This document shows positions 1-12,375 of a stretch of 64,000 nucleotides of DNA, one piece after another. The stretch's first letter is position 1, and the number at the start of each line of letters is the position of its first letter. Origin of the DNA: Philopedon plagiatum (Eukaryota; Arthropoda; Insecta; Coleoptera; Curculionidae). The notes under the pieces were generated by a model. The model made no database searches. It had not been told where the DNA came from and was given only the letters and a program-made list of their open reading frames with translations. The stretch lies in contig OZ020191.1 in the NCBI GenBank assembly GCA_963971165.1, positions 67,190,812-67,254,811 on the forward strand, read 5' to 3'. A program made the position numbers and the translations under genes.

Positions 1-530
1 GTGTAAAAAAAGTCATATCATCGCATTTAAATTTTTTGAGAAAATCCAATATTTTGGTTATAATATCGAATAACGCCCTCTATCGGCGGTCGTGTAGGTC
101 ACAACTGTCATGATTACGAGAAACCTAAAAGCCCAAGAAATGCTCTTTCCAATGATACCAAATTTATCCAAATCCATTAAGCCGTTTCGAAGTTACAGGC
201 ATTTATTTAAAACAACATTCAAATACCCCCCACCACTTTATTTCGAAAGATAGAGAAAAATTGTTTTTACAAAAAATGTTCGACTTTAAGTTAGCATTAA
301 AACGCAAATACTTTTTTGTTACATTCATTGGGGAAAATCGCGACAAACGTAGTTTTATGTAATTCAAGATGGCGGAAACGCCCACTGGCGGCCATCTTGG
401 AAACTTGAAAATAATTTCCAGCAGTTTCCCTTGCCCACTTTACCTATAAAATTTTTTACCGTAACTCTCCACGATCATTAGTTTCTGAGATACAGCCGCT
501 TACCTCGCTTATTTGCCCACCCTGTACAAA
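1..530. other. Non-coding AT-rich stretch before the satellite
   Basis: No gene is supported here. The sequence is AT-rich, with short frames only, and ends in a TTTGCCCACCCTGTACAAATAG-like junction where the CAGGGTGTCC minisatellite begins (about 531). It may itself be diverged repeat, but no second copy was found in the window. Confidence 0.5.
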
Positions 531-970
531 TAGTAACTCAATTGTCGGATTTAAAGCAAATCGTAGGTATATATTTGCATTTATATGTGTACGGATTTAT
601 ATGTTTGTATACAGGGTGTCCTAAAAGTCTTAGTATGGGCAAATACTTCTACTAGTAGCAAGATAAACTTAACTAATTAAGATTTTAAGTACATCGACTA
701 TATTCCTATTTAAACGTGTTAGTGTTAGTGTGAATGTATACAGGGTGTCCAACAAGTCTTGGAATGGGCAAATACTCCTATTATTACTTAGATAAACTTT
801 ATTAGGTCGGATTTCACGCAAATCGAATATATTTGTATTAATATGGGTTTATGTGTGTATGCATGTCTACAGGGTCCCCAAAAGGTCTTGGTATGAGCAA
901 ATAATTCTACTAGTACCGAGATAACCTACTTAATTCGGATTTTAAGTAAATCGACTATATTCTATGTTCC
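531..970 (+). repeat. CAGGGTGTCC minisatellite, partial block
   Basis: Three or four imperfect copies of a roughly 120-130 bp unit. Each contains ACAGGGTGTCC, then AAAAGTCTTGG and ATGGGCAAATAC, then a TA-rich spacer. The same block precedes every larger satellite unit up to 21.7 kb. It joins the next unit at about 965 through a short deletion that removed the usual TATACAGGGTG just before GTTCCGTTTCGG. Confidence 0.85.
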
Positions 971-3341
971 GTTTCGGAGTTATTAAACGCCAAAGTCGAA
1001 ATTTCCGCGATTTCCGTTGAAATCGGGTACAGGTCGCAAAAGTGAATTAAATCGATTTAAATTTTCGGAGGTTGTGGAGGACCGGGAGCTTCAGAACCCT
1101 ATTGAAACTGGCGGTATTCGGAAAATGGGAAGTAATTCTTTTGAATTTTTTTATGTCGAAAAATGCCCTGTGTAGACCCCAGTTTGGCACTGAATAAGTC
1201 GGAACCGGAACATCGGACAGAAAAACGTATTGGAACATAAAACTAAAGAATCTCAAATACTTTCTTTTTGCAATACATTTACCTATACCTAAAACGACTG
1301 GAAATTGGAAAAATTTGGGAAAAACTGGAAATTACGAATTTTCATGCAAATGTTTGACGGTTTTTAATTTTTGGGGTGTCAAAATGGATTCTAATCGAAA
1401 TCTCATGTGCCTTATCGGAAAGAGCTAGCCGAAATACGCAGTTTCCAAATTTTTTGGTTCCTTGATTCTTAATAGGAAAGGAGCAATCGATAATTAAATT
1501 TCGGTTTTTAACCATTTTTTTCATGACATCTCTACATTCGAATCACCCTGTATCTTTTCCTATCCAATTTCTTCCAACTTTTTCAACACCATCCCTTGGG
1601 GATATAATCAGGCTTTAAAATGAATCCCGAATGGGTGATCCTGGGCCGGATTTAGGGGGTAAAAACACATTTTGTCGTTTTTTTTCCATCAAAATTCATC
1701 TTTAAATGGCATTATTATGTATTATTTCTCTTATTTAACAGCTCTTTTTTCGTTTATTTTCTTCCGTCATCATCTGAGAACACTGCTAACTAATTAAAAC
1801 TCCATATTTTTGCGTTAAAGTTATAAATAAATAGGTTTTCTTCCTTCGGCGCAGGAAAAATTTTAAAAACTGCGAATGTTAAACCATGCCATGAAAAAAA
1901 AAAACAATTGAACCGGTGACGCTTTAGATCGAAGTTAAATATGAGCTGTTAATATATCCACTTTTCCTAGCGATATTTTAAAGATCCTGAGCCAGTTTCG
2001 GCTTGGAATATACATGGAATTGATAGAATGGACGTTTGTTATCTATTCCTGACCATTTCGTAGCACGAGATGGGCATTAAATATCATTTTTTTGAAATTT
2101 TTGTTGACCCTACATTGCATTATAAAAATCAATTTCTATACGGGAAAATGTATTAATTTAATTATTATAATGTATGAAATGTCACAATTTGACTAAAACG
2201 TCAGCATTTTGATGCGAAATAGGAACGACTCTGGACCAACTTCGGTTTCAAATTTACCGGGCAAGGGATTTAGGGACCTTATACTTGCGGTAGAAAGACA
2301 TTTCATTTGATAAATTTGGCTTTAAAAACCAATTTTATCGACTTTCCGATGACGCTACAAGGCATCATTGAAGAATCTAATATTGCGCTCAGTGGCATCG
2401 AAAAAATACAAATATATATGCATTTTATTTTCTAACCATGAGCGTGTATACCTTTGGGACAATATATTTATTATTGAATAATTTTAATTTAATTTTAGTT
2501 AAATGACTTGATTCGGATCGTTTTAAAGTAACCAGAACGATTCGAAAATACATTTTATACCTTGCGGCATGTGCATGATTGTATATATGTCTACAGGGTG
2601 TCCGAAAAGTCTTTGTATGCGGAAATATCTTTGCCATTAGTACGAAGATAAAATTAATTGAGCCGGTTTTCAAGAAAATCGAAAATATTTAATTTGCTAT
2701 GTGTCGTGTTCTGTTGTGTTTTTATATATGTATACAGGGTGTCCGAAAAGTCTTTGAATGGGCAAATACCTTTGGCTTTTGTACAAATAGTAACTCAATT
2801 GTGGGATTTAAAGCAAATCGTAGGTATATATTTGCATTTATATGTTTACGGATTTATATGTTTGTATACAGGGTGTCCTAAAAGTCTTAGTATGGGCAAA
2901 TACTTCTACTAGTAGCAAGATAAACTTAACTAATTAAGATTTTAAGTACATCGACTATATTCCTATTTAAATGTGTTAGTGTTAGTGTGAATGTATACAG
3001 GGTGTCCAAAAAGTCTTGGAATGGGCAAATACTCCTATTATTACTTAGATAAACTTTATTAGGTCGGATTTCACGCAAATCGCCAATCGCCCTATTGCCT
3101 ATAACTTCCCTATACGACCCCTTTGAATTCATTATAGACCGCCAACAGCGGTCTCTATATACCGACTGCTTGGAAAAAAATTGTGTGTGTGTGTGTGTAT
3201 GTTGTCGTCCGTTTCGACATTTTCACCTTTTCAATTTTTTTTTCTCGAAAATGGTTAGAGGGGCAGCAACCAAATTTTCTGGGTTAATAGAGGGATAGTG
3301 CGACTAGCTTCGGTAAAAAATTCAGTTATACAGGGTGTTCC
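971..3341 (+). repeat. Satellite unit 1 (type I, 2.37 kb)
   Basis: The unit is phased on the anchor GTTTCGGAGTTATTAAACG. It comprises a 5-prime block with AAATTGGAAAAATTTGGG, a middle block with CATCATCTGAGAACACTG, a 3-prime block with CCAGTTTTCCTAGCGATA, then the CAGGGTGTCC minisatellite and a short GT microsatellite near 3,184. It is near-identical to the next unit. Open frames of 60-90 codons recur in all copies but change with small indels, so they are not genes. Confidence 0.9.
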
Positions 3342-5694
3342 GTTTCGGAGTTATTAAACGCCAAAGTCGAAATTTCCGCGATTTCCGTTGAAATCGGGTA
3401 CAGGTCGCAAAAGTGAATTAAATCGATTTAAATTTTCGGAGGTTGTGGAGGACCGGGAGCTTCAGAACCCTATTGAAACTGGCGGTATTCGGAAAATGGG
3501 AAGTAATTCTTTTGAATTTTTTATGTCGAAAAATGCCCTGTGTAGACCCCACTTTGGCACTGAGTAAGTCGAAACCGGAACATCGGACAGAAAAACGTAT
3601 TTGAACATAAAACTAAAGAATCTCAAATACTTTCTTTTTGCAATACATTTACCTATACCTAAAACGACTGGAAATTGGAAAAATTTGGGAAAAACTGGAA
3701 ATTACGAATTTTCATGCAAATGTTTGACGGTTTTTAATTTTTGGGGGGTCAAAATGGATTCTAATCGAAATCTCATGTGCCTTATCGGAAAGAGCTCGCC
3801 GAAATACGTGGTTTCCAAATTTTTTGGTTCCTTGATTCTTAATAGGAAAGAAGCAATCGATAATTAAATTTCGGTTTTTAACCATTTTTTCATGACATCT
3901 CCACATTCGAATCACCCTGTACCTTTTCCTATCCAATTTCTTCCAACTTTTTCAACGCTATCCCTTGGGGATATAATCAGGCTTTAAAATGAATCCCGAA
4001 TGGGTGATCCTGGGCCGGATTTAGGGGGTACTAACGCATTTTTTCTGTTTTTTCCATCAAAATTCATCTATAAATGGCATTATTATGTATTATTTCTCTT
4101 ATTTAACAGCTCTTTTTTCGTTTATTTTCTTCCGTCATCATCTGAGAACACTGCTAACTAATTAAAACTCCATATTTTCGCGTTAAAGTTATAAATAAAT
4201 AGGTTTTCTTCCTTCAGCGCAGGAAAAATTTTAAAAACTGCGAATGTTAAACCATGCCATGAAAAAAAAACAATCGAATCGAAGTTAAATATGAGCTGTC
4301 AATATATCCAGTTTTCCTAGCGATATTTTAAAGATCCTGAGCCAGTTTCGGCTTGGAATATACATGGAATTGATGGAATGGACGTTTTTTTATCTATTCC
4401 TGACCATTTCGTATCACGAGATGGGCATTAAATATCATTTTTTTGAAATTTTTGTTGACCCTACATTGCATTATAAAAATCAATTTCTATAGGAGAAAAT
4501 GTATTAATTTAATTATTATAATGTATGAAACGTCACAATTTGGCTAAAACGTCAGCATTTTGATGCGAAATAGGAACGACTCTGGACCAACTTCGGCTTC
4601 AAATTTACCGGGCAAGGGATTTAGGGACCTTATACTTTCGGTAGAGACATTTCATTTGATAAATTTGGCTTTAAAAACCAATTTTATCGACTTTCCGATG
4701 ACGCTACAAGACATCATTGAAGATTCTAATATTGCGCTCAGTGGCATCGAAAAAATCCAAATATATATGCATTTTATTTTCTAACCATGAGCGGGTATAC
4801 CTTTGGGCAATATATTAATTATTATTGAATAATTTTAATTTAATTTTAGGGAAATGACTTGATTCGGATCGTTTTAAAGTAACCAGAACGATTCGAAAAT
4901 ACATTTTATACCTTGCGGCACGTGCATGATTGTATATACGTCTACAGGGTGTCCAAAAAGTCTTTGTATGCGGAAATATCTTTGCCATTAGTACGAAGAT
5001 AAAATTAATTGAGCCGGTTTTCAAGAAAATCGAAAATATTTAATGTACTATGTGTCGTTTTCTGTTGTGTTTTTATAAATGTATACAGGGTGTCCGAAAA
5101 GTCTTTGAATGGGCAAATACCTTTGGCTTTTGTACAGATAGTAACTCAATTGTCGGATTTAAAGCAAATCGTAGGTATATATTTGCATTTATATGTGTAC
5201 GGATTTATATGTTTGTATACAGGGTGTCCTAAAAGTCTTAGTATGGGCAAATACTTCTACTAGTAGCAAGATAATCTTAACTAATTAAGATTTTAAGTAC
5301 ATCGACTATATTCCTATTTAAATGTGTTAGTGTTAGTGTGAATGTATACAGGGTCTCCAAAAAGTCTTGGAATGGGCAAATACCCCTATTATTACTTAGA
5401 TAAGCTTTATTAGGTCGGATTTCACGCAAATCGCCAATCGTCCTATTGCCTATAACTTCCCTATACGACCCCTTTGAATTCATTATAGACCGCCAACAGC
5501 GATCTCTATATACCGACTGCTTGGAAAAAAATTGTGTGTGTGTGTGTGTGTGTATGTTGTCGTCCGTTTCGACATTTTCACTTTTCAATTTTTTTTCTCG
5601 AAAATGGTTAGAGGGGCAGCAACCAAATTTTCTGGGTTAATAGAGGGATAGTGCGACTAGCTTCGGTAAAAAATTCAGTTATACAGAGTGTTCC
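3342..5694 (+). repeat. Satellite unit 2 (type I, 2.35 kb)
   Basis: The cleanest example of the type I repeat. It is 2,353 bp from anchor to anchor, with the same block order as unit 1 and a GT microsatellite at about 5,533. Differences from unit 1 are scattered substitutions and 1-5 bp indels. No conserved coding potential. Confidence 0.92.
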
Positions 5695-6814
5695 GTTTCG
5701 GAGTTATTAAACGCCAAATTAGAAATTTCCGCGATTTCCGTTGAAATCGGGTACAGGTCGCAAAAGTGAATTAAATCGATTTAAATTTTCGGAGGTTGTG
5801 GAGGACCGGGAGCTTCAGAACCCTGTTGAAACTGGCGGTATTCGGAAAATGGGAAGTAATTCTTTTGAATTTTTTTATTTCGAAAAATGCCCTGTGTAGA
5901 CCCCATTTTGGCACTGAATAAGTCGAAACGGGAACATCGGACAGAAAAACGTATTTGAACATAAAACTAAAGAATCTCAAATACTTTCTTTTTGCAATAC
6001 ATTTAGCTGTACCTAAAACGACTGGAAATTGGAAAAATTTGGGAAAAACTGGAAATTACGAATTTTCATGCAAATGTTTGACGGTTTTTAATTTTTGGGG
6101 TGTCAAAATGGATTCTAATCGAAATCTCATGTGCGTTATCGGAAAGAGCTCGCCGAAATACGTGGTTTCCAAATTTTTTGGTTCCATGATTCTTAATAGG
6201 AAAGGAGCAATCGATAATTAAATTTCGGTTTTTAACCATTTTTCTCATGACATCTCTACATTCGAATCACCCTGTATCTTTTCCTATCCAATTTCTTCCA
6301 ACTTTTTCAACGCTATCCCTTGGGGATATAATCAGGCTTTAAAATGAATCCCGAATGGGTGATCCTGGGCCGGATTTAGGGGGTAAAAACACATTTTTTC
6401 TGTTTTTTCCATCAAAATTCATCTTTAAATGGCATTATTATGTATTATTTCTCTTATTTAACAGCTCTTTTTTCGTTTATTTTCTTCCGTCATCATCTGA
6501 GAACACTGCTAACTAATTAAAACTCCATATTTTTGCGTTAAAGTTATAAATAAATAGGTTTTCTTCCTTCGGCGCAGGAAAAATTTTAAAAACTGCGAAT
6601 GTTAAACCATGCCATGAAAAAAAAAACAATTGAACCGGTGACGCTTTAGATCGAAGTTAAATATGAGCTGTCAATATATCCAGTTTTCCTAGCGATATTT
6701 TAAAGATCCTGTGCCAGTTTCGGCTTGGAATATACATGGAATTGATGGAATGGACGTTTTTTATCTATTCCTGACCATTTCGTAGCACGGGATGGGCATT
6801 AAATATCATTTTTC

Positions 6815-7584
6815 TCCAAATGACATTAAAAGCGGCCTTTTAATGACACTTGGCAGGCTTAGAAGTTGTACTTTTAATGCCTAGGCAGAAAAAGTCCAAT
6901 TTTACTGCCTAGGCAGAAAAAGTTCGTTGCTAGGCAACCTTCCAAGTAATAATTTAAATCAAACTGGTTATTAAAATTGACAATGACATTAAGAAAACTC
7001 AAAATGATGCTGATGATAATAAACTGGTTTTATTGCATTAAAACTACAAACTACAACACGAAATTTTTATTTATTAGATATATTTATGGTGATTTGTGAA
7101 CAATTATTTAATACAATTGAACTCTGTCCACTTCCCTCCTTTCCAGTAAAATTAACAACTTTAGTATCCACACTTGATACTCCGGAAACGCCAGAAAATA
7201 TTTTATTGCCGATGTTCGACTTATTGGCTAGCGAGTCCTCAATATAGCCCTCCGCGACAGCGGAAGACTTCCATCCTCCGTGTTGCTTCAACATTGTTAT
7301 GTCCAACAAACATCATCAGCGGTAAACATAGTAACGCAGGGCCCGGTTACCTTTGATAAAATAATTTAGTTATTTGGATATTGATAATGAAACGCAATTT
7401 AAATATGGAAAAGTCGATTTTGCGTGGAATTGGAACAAATTTGAAGAAAAAATTATATGTTTCACACGGCAGAAAAGCAGATTAAATGCCTTGGCTGGTT
7501 TCATAGACTCGCTACGCTCGGCTATGAAACACCAGCCGCGGCATTAAATCTTGTGCTTTTATGCCTAATAAAACAAATAACTAT
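6815..7584. mobile_element. Crypton-derived insertion in satellite unit 3
   Basis: About 770 bp absent from the other satellite units. It carries the 3-prime end of a tyrosine-recombinase gene on the minus strand. Outside that are two direct copies of CCTAGGCAGAAAAAGT (6,880-6,925) and an imperfect palindrome around CATAGACTCGCTACGCTC (about 7,500-7,550). Both flanks are T-runs, so the exact ends and any target duplication cannot be placed. The insertion is inferred from comparison with units 1, 2, 4 and 6. Confidence 0.7.
7067..7309 (-). pseudogene. Crypton-type tyrosine recombinase, C-terminal fragment
   Basis: Eighty codons resemble the end of Crypton-family tyrosine recombinases. The segment TMLKQHGGWKSS is followed by VAEGYIEDS. 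In this family the H/W pair and the Y of EGY correspond to the last catalytic box and the nucleophilic tyrosine. The tail LNNCSQITINIS also looks like the usual end of these proteins. The upstream catalytic arginine boxes and the DNA-binding part are missing: upstream, all frames soon stop, so this is a 5-prime-truncated remnant. The first codons shown may be a chance start. The family call is from memory of the motif, and an active enzyme is excluded by length. Confidence 0.65.
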
Positions 7585-9839
7585 TTTTTGAAATTTTTGT
7601 TGACCCTACATTGCATTATAAAAATCAATTTCTATAGGGGAAAATGTATTAATTTAATTATTATAATGTATGAAATGTCACAATTTGGCTAAAACGTCAG
7701 CATTTTGATGCGAAATAGGAACGACTCTGGACCAACTTCGGCTTCAAATTTACCGGCAAGGGATTTAGGGACCTTATACTTTCGGTAGAAAGACATTTCA
7801 TTTGATAAATTTGGCTTTAAAAACCAATTTTATCGACTTTCCGATGACGCTACAAGACATCATTGAAGATTCTAATTTTGCGCTCAGTGGCATCGAAAAA
7901 ATCCAAATATATATGCATTTTATTTTCTAACCATGAGCGGGTATACCTTTGGGCAATATATTAATTATTATTGAATAATTTTAATTTAATTTTAGGGAAA
8001 TGACTTGATTCGGATCGTTTTAAAGTAACCAGAACGATTCGAAAATACATTTTATACCTTGCGGCATGTGCATGATTGTATATATGTCTACAGTGTGTCC
8101 AAAAAGTCTTTGTATGCGGAAATATCTTTGCCATTAGTACGAAGATAAAATTAATTGAGCCGGTTTTCAAGAAAATCGAAAATATTTAATTTACTATGTG
8201 TCGTGTTCTGTTGTGTTTTTACATATGTATACAGGGTGTCCGAAAAGTCTTTGAATGGGCAAATACCTTTGGCTTTGGTACAAATAGTAACTCAATTGTC
8301 GGATTTAAAGCAAATCGTAGGTATATATTTGCATTTATATGTGTACGGATTTATATGTTTGTATACAGGGTGTCCTAAAAGTCTTAGTATGGGCAAATAC
8401 TTCTACTAGTAGCAATATAAACTTAACTAATTATGATTTTAAGAACAACGACTATATTCCTATTTAAATGTGTTAGTGTTAGTGTGAATGTATACAGGGT
8501 GTCCAAAAAGTCTTGGAATGGGCAAATACTAATATTATTACTTAGATAAAATTTATTAGGTAGGATTTCACGCAAATCGCCAATCGCCCTATTGCCTATA
8601 ACTTCCCTATACGACCCCTTTGAATTCATTATAGACCGCCAACAGCGGTCTCTATATACCGACTGCTTGGAAAAAAATTGTGTGTGTGTGTGTATGTTGT
8701 CGTCCGTTTCGACATTTTCACCTTTTCAATTTTTTTTTCTCGAAAATGGTTAGAGGGGCAGCAACCAAATTTTCTGGGTTAATAGAGGGATAGTGCGACT
8801 ATCTTCGGTAAAAAATTCAGTTATACAGGGTGTTCCGTTTCGGAGTTATTAAACGCCAAAGTCGAAATTTCCGCGATTTCCGTTGAAATCGGGTACAGGT
8901 CGCAAAAGTGAATTAAATCGATTTAAATTTTCGGAGGTTGTGGAGGACCGGGAGCTTCAGAACCCTATTGAAACTGGCGGTATTCGGAAAATGGGAAGTA
9001 ATTCTTTTGAATTTTTTTATATCGAAAAATGCCCTTTGGCACTGAATAAGTCGAAACCGGAACATCGGACAGAAAAACGTATTTGAACATAAAACTAAAG
9101 AATCTCAAATACTTTCTTTTTGCAATACATTTACCTATACCTAAAACGACTGGAAATTGGAAAAATTTGGGAAAAACTGGAAATTACGAATTTTCATGCA
9201 AATGTTTGACGGTTTTGAATTTTTGGGGGGTCAAAATGGATTCAAATCGAAATCTCATGTGCCTTATCGGAAAGAGCTCGCCGAAATACGTAGTCTCCAT
9301 ATTTTTTGATTCCTTAATTCTTAATAGGAAAGGAGCAATCGATAATTAAATTTCGGTTTTTAACCATTTTTTTTTCATGACATCTCTATATTCGAATCAC
9401 TCTGTATCTTTTCCTATCCAATTTCTTCCAACTTTTTCAACGCTATCCCTTGGGGATATAATCAGGCTTTAAAATGAATCCCGAATGGGTGATCCTGGGC
9501 CGGATTTAGGGGGTAAAAACACCTTTTTTTCTGTTTTTTTCCATCAAAATTCATCTTGAAATGGTATTATTATGTATTATTTCTCTTATTTAACAGCTCT
9601 TTTTTGGTTTATTTTCTTCCGTCATCATCTGAGAACACTGCTAACCAATTAAAACTCCATATTTTTGCGTTAAAGTTATAAATAAATAGGTTTTCTTCCT
9701 TCGGCGCAGGAAAAATTTTAAAAACTGCGAATGTTAAACCATGCCATAAAAAAAACAATTGAACTGGTGACGCTTTAGATCGAAGTTAAATATGAGCTGT
9801 CAATATATCCAGTTTTCCTAGCGATATTTTAAAGATCCT

Positions 9840-10501
9840 GGAAATTACGAATTTCCATGCAAATGTTTGACGGTTTTTAATTTTTGGGGGGTCAAAATGG
9901 ATTCTAATCGAAATCTCATGTGTCTTATCGGCAAGAGCTCGCCGAAATACGTAGTTTTCAAATTTTTTGGTTCCTTGATTCTTAATAGGAAAGGAGCAAT
10001 CGATAATTAAATTTCGGTTTTTAACCATTTTTTTCATGACATCTCTACATTCGAATCACCCTGTATCTTTTCCTATCCAATTTCTTCCAACTTTTTCAAC
10101 GCTATCCCTTGGGGATATAATCAGGCTTTAAAATGAATCGCGAATGGGTGATCCTGGGCCGGATTTAGGGGGTAAAAACACATTTTTTCTGTTTTTTTTT
10201 CCATCAAAATTCATCTTTAAATGGCATTATTATGTATTATTTCTCTTATTTAACAGCTCTCTTTTCGTTTATTTTCTTGCGTCATCATCTGAGAACACTG
10301 CTAACTAATTAAAACTCCATATTTTTGCGTTAAAGTTATAAATAAATAGTTTTTCTTCCTTCGGCGCAGGAAAAATTTTAAAAACTGCGAATGTTAAACC
10401 ATGTCATGAAAAAAAAAACAATTGAACCGGTGACGCTTTAGATCGAAGTTAAATATGAGCTGTCAAAATATCCAGTTTTCCTAGCGATATTTTAAAGATC
10501 C
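9840..10501 (+). repeat. Internal 660-bp tandem duplication in unit 4
   Basis: At about 9,840 the sequence jumps from TTTAAAGATCCTG back to GAAATTACGAATTTCCATGC, which already occurred at 9,180. It then runs through the same segment a second time before continuing into the normal 3-prime block. The second copy differs by a few substitutions. Confidence 0.85.
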
Positions 10502-11099
10502 TGAGCCAGTTTCGGCTTGGAATATACATGGAATTGATAGAATGGACGTTTTTTATCTATTCCTGACCATTTCGTAGCACGAGATGGGCATTAAATATCA
10601 TTTTTTTGAAATTTTTGTTGACCCTACATTGCATTATAAAAATCCATTTCTATACGGGAAAATGTATTAATTTAATTATTATAATGTATGAAATGTCACA
10701 ATTTGGCTAAAACGTCAGCATTTTGATGCGAAATAGGAACGACTCTGGACCAACTTCGGCTTCAAATTTACCGGGCAAGGGATTTAGGGACCTTATACTT
10801 TCGGTAGAAAGACATTTCATTTGATAAATTTGGCTTTAAAAACCAATTTTATCGACTTTCCGATGACGCTACAAGACATCATTGAAGATTCTAATATTGC
10901 GCTCAGTGGCATCGAAAAAATCCAAATATATATGCATTTTATTTTCTAACCATGAGCGTGTATAACTTTGGGGCAATATATTAATTATTATTGAATAATT
11001 TTAATTTAATTTTAGGGAAATGACTTGATTCGGATCGTTTTAAAGTAACCAGAACGATTCGAAAATACATTTTATACCTTGCGGCATGTGCATGATTGT

Positions 11100-11910
11100 A
11101 TATATGTCTACAGGGTGTCCAAAAAGTCTTTGTATGAGGAAATATCTTTGCCATTAGTACGAAGATAAAATTAATTGAGCCGGTTTTCGAGAAAATCGAA
11201 AATATTTAATTTACTATGTGTCGTGTTCTGTTGTGTTTTTATATATGTATACAGGGTGTCCGAAAAGTCTTTGAATGGGCAAATACCTTTGACTTTTGTA
11301 CAAATAGTAACTCAATTGTCGGATTTAAAGCAAATCGTATATCGTATATTTGCATTTATATGTGTACGGATTTATATGTTTGTATACAGGGTGTCCTAAA
11401 AGTCTTAGTATGGGCAAATATTTCTACTAGTAGCAAGATAAACTTAACTAATTAAGATTTTAAGTACATCGACTATATTCCTATTTAAACGTATTAGTGT
11501 TAGTGTGAATGTATACAGGGTGTCCAAAAAGTCTTGGAATGGGCAAATACTCCTATTATTACTTAGGTAAACTTTATTAGGTCGGATTTCACGCAAATCG
11601 AATATATTTGTATTAATACGTGTTTATGTTTGTATGTATGTATACAGGGTGTCCGAAAAGTCTTGGTATGGGCAAATACTTCTACTAGTATCGAGATAAA
11701 CCTACTTAATTCGGATTTTAAGTAAATCGACTATAGTCCTATTTAAACGTGTGGGTGTTAGTTTGAATGTATACAGGGTGTCCAAAAAGTCTTGGTATGG
11801 CAAATACTCCTATTATTACTTAAATAAAATTTATTAGGTCGTATTTCACGCAAATCGAATACATTTGTATTAATATGTGTTTATGTTTGTATGTATGTAT
11901 ACAGGGTGTC
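11100..11910 (+). repeat. Expanded 125-135 bp CAGGGTGTCC minisatellite
   Basis: CAGGGTGTCC occurs at about 11,108, 11,252, 11,387, 11,515, 11,645, 11,772 and 11,901, spaced 125-145 bp. Each is followed by AAAAGTCTT and a GGGCAAATAC-like block. Two alternating sub-types, ending TTTAAACGTG or ATTAATATGTG, suggest a dimeric unit. Confidence 0.85.
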
Positions 11911-12375
11911 CGAAAAGCTTTTGTTGGCAAAAATAGTTTCTACATGTGGTGTTTGTATCTGTGTAGCTACTCGGTTACGAAGGGCGGCCTATTCTACATC
12001 ATCAATCCGAAGGAGTGCGATATCTTCCTTAATACATGCTCTAGAAACACGAAACTTTCAGGGCATGGCAATGATGATATTACCGACATTATGGAGCCCC
12101 CTTTCAGGGCATGACAATGATGATATTATCGACATTATAGAGCCCCCTCGGGGGGCGATTAGGCGGTCTGTGTACCCTAGTTATAGAGCGCCAACAGCGC
12201 TTTATATAACGCCCCGTCAGTGAGAAAAATGTTCGTTTGTTGATTAATCGTGTTTTTCGACAATCTCGATTTTTTTTCTTCGAGATGGTTGCGCCTGAAA
12301 CATTCAAATTTTCTGGGTTAATAGAGGGATAGTGCGACTAGCTTCGGTAAAAAATTCAGTTATACAGGGTGTTCC

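Larger units (their letters stand above)
5695..8836 (+). repeat. Satellite unit 3 (type I) interrupted by an insertion
   Basis: A type I unit lengthened to about 3.14 kb by a foreign segment of about 770 bp between 6,815 and 7,584. The satellite sequence resumes on the far side exactly where it stopped, within a T-run followed by GAAATTTTTGTTGACCC. Confidence 0.9.
8837..12375 (+). repeat. Satellite unit 4 (type I) with internal duplication
   Basis: A type I unit of about 3.54 kb. It is longer because about 660 bp is repeated in tandem inside it (9,180-9,839 and 9,840-10,501) and because its CAGGGTGTCC minisatellite is expanded to about seven copies (11,100-11,910). Confidence 0.88.

Noticed and set aside
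2658..2912. Recurring 60-88 codon frames in the satellite units (for example starting MSRFSRKSKIF or MNIKLKNLKYF)
   Set aside because: They recur only because the units are repeats, overlap in several frames, change length with small indels and have no recognisable domain.
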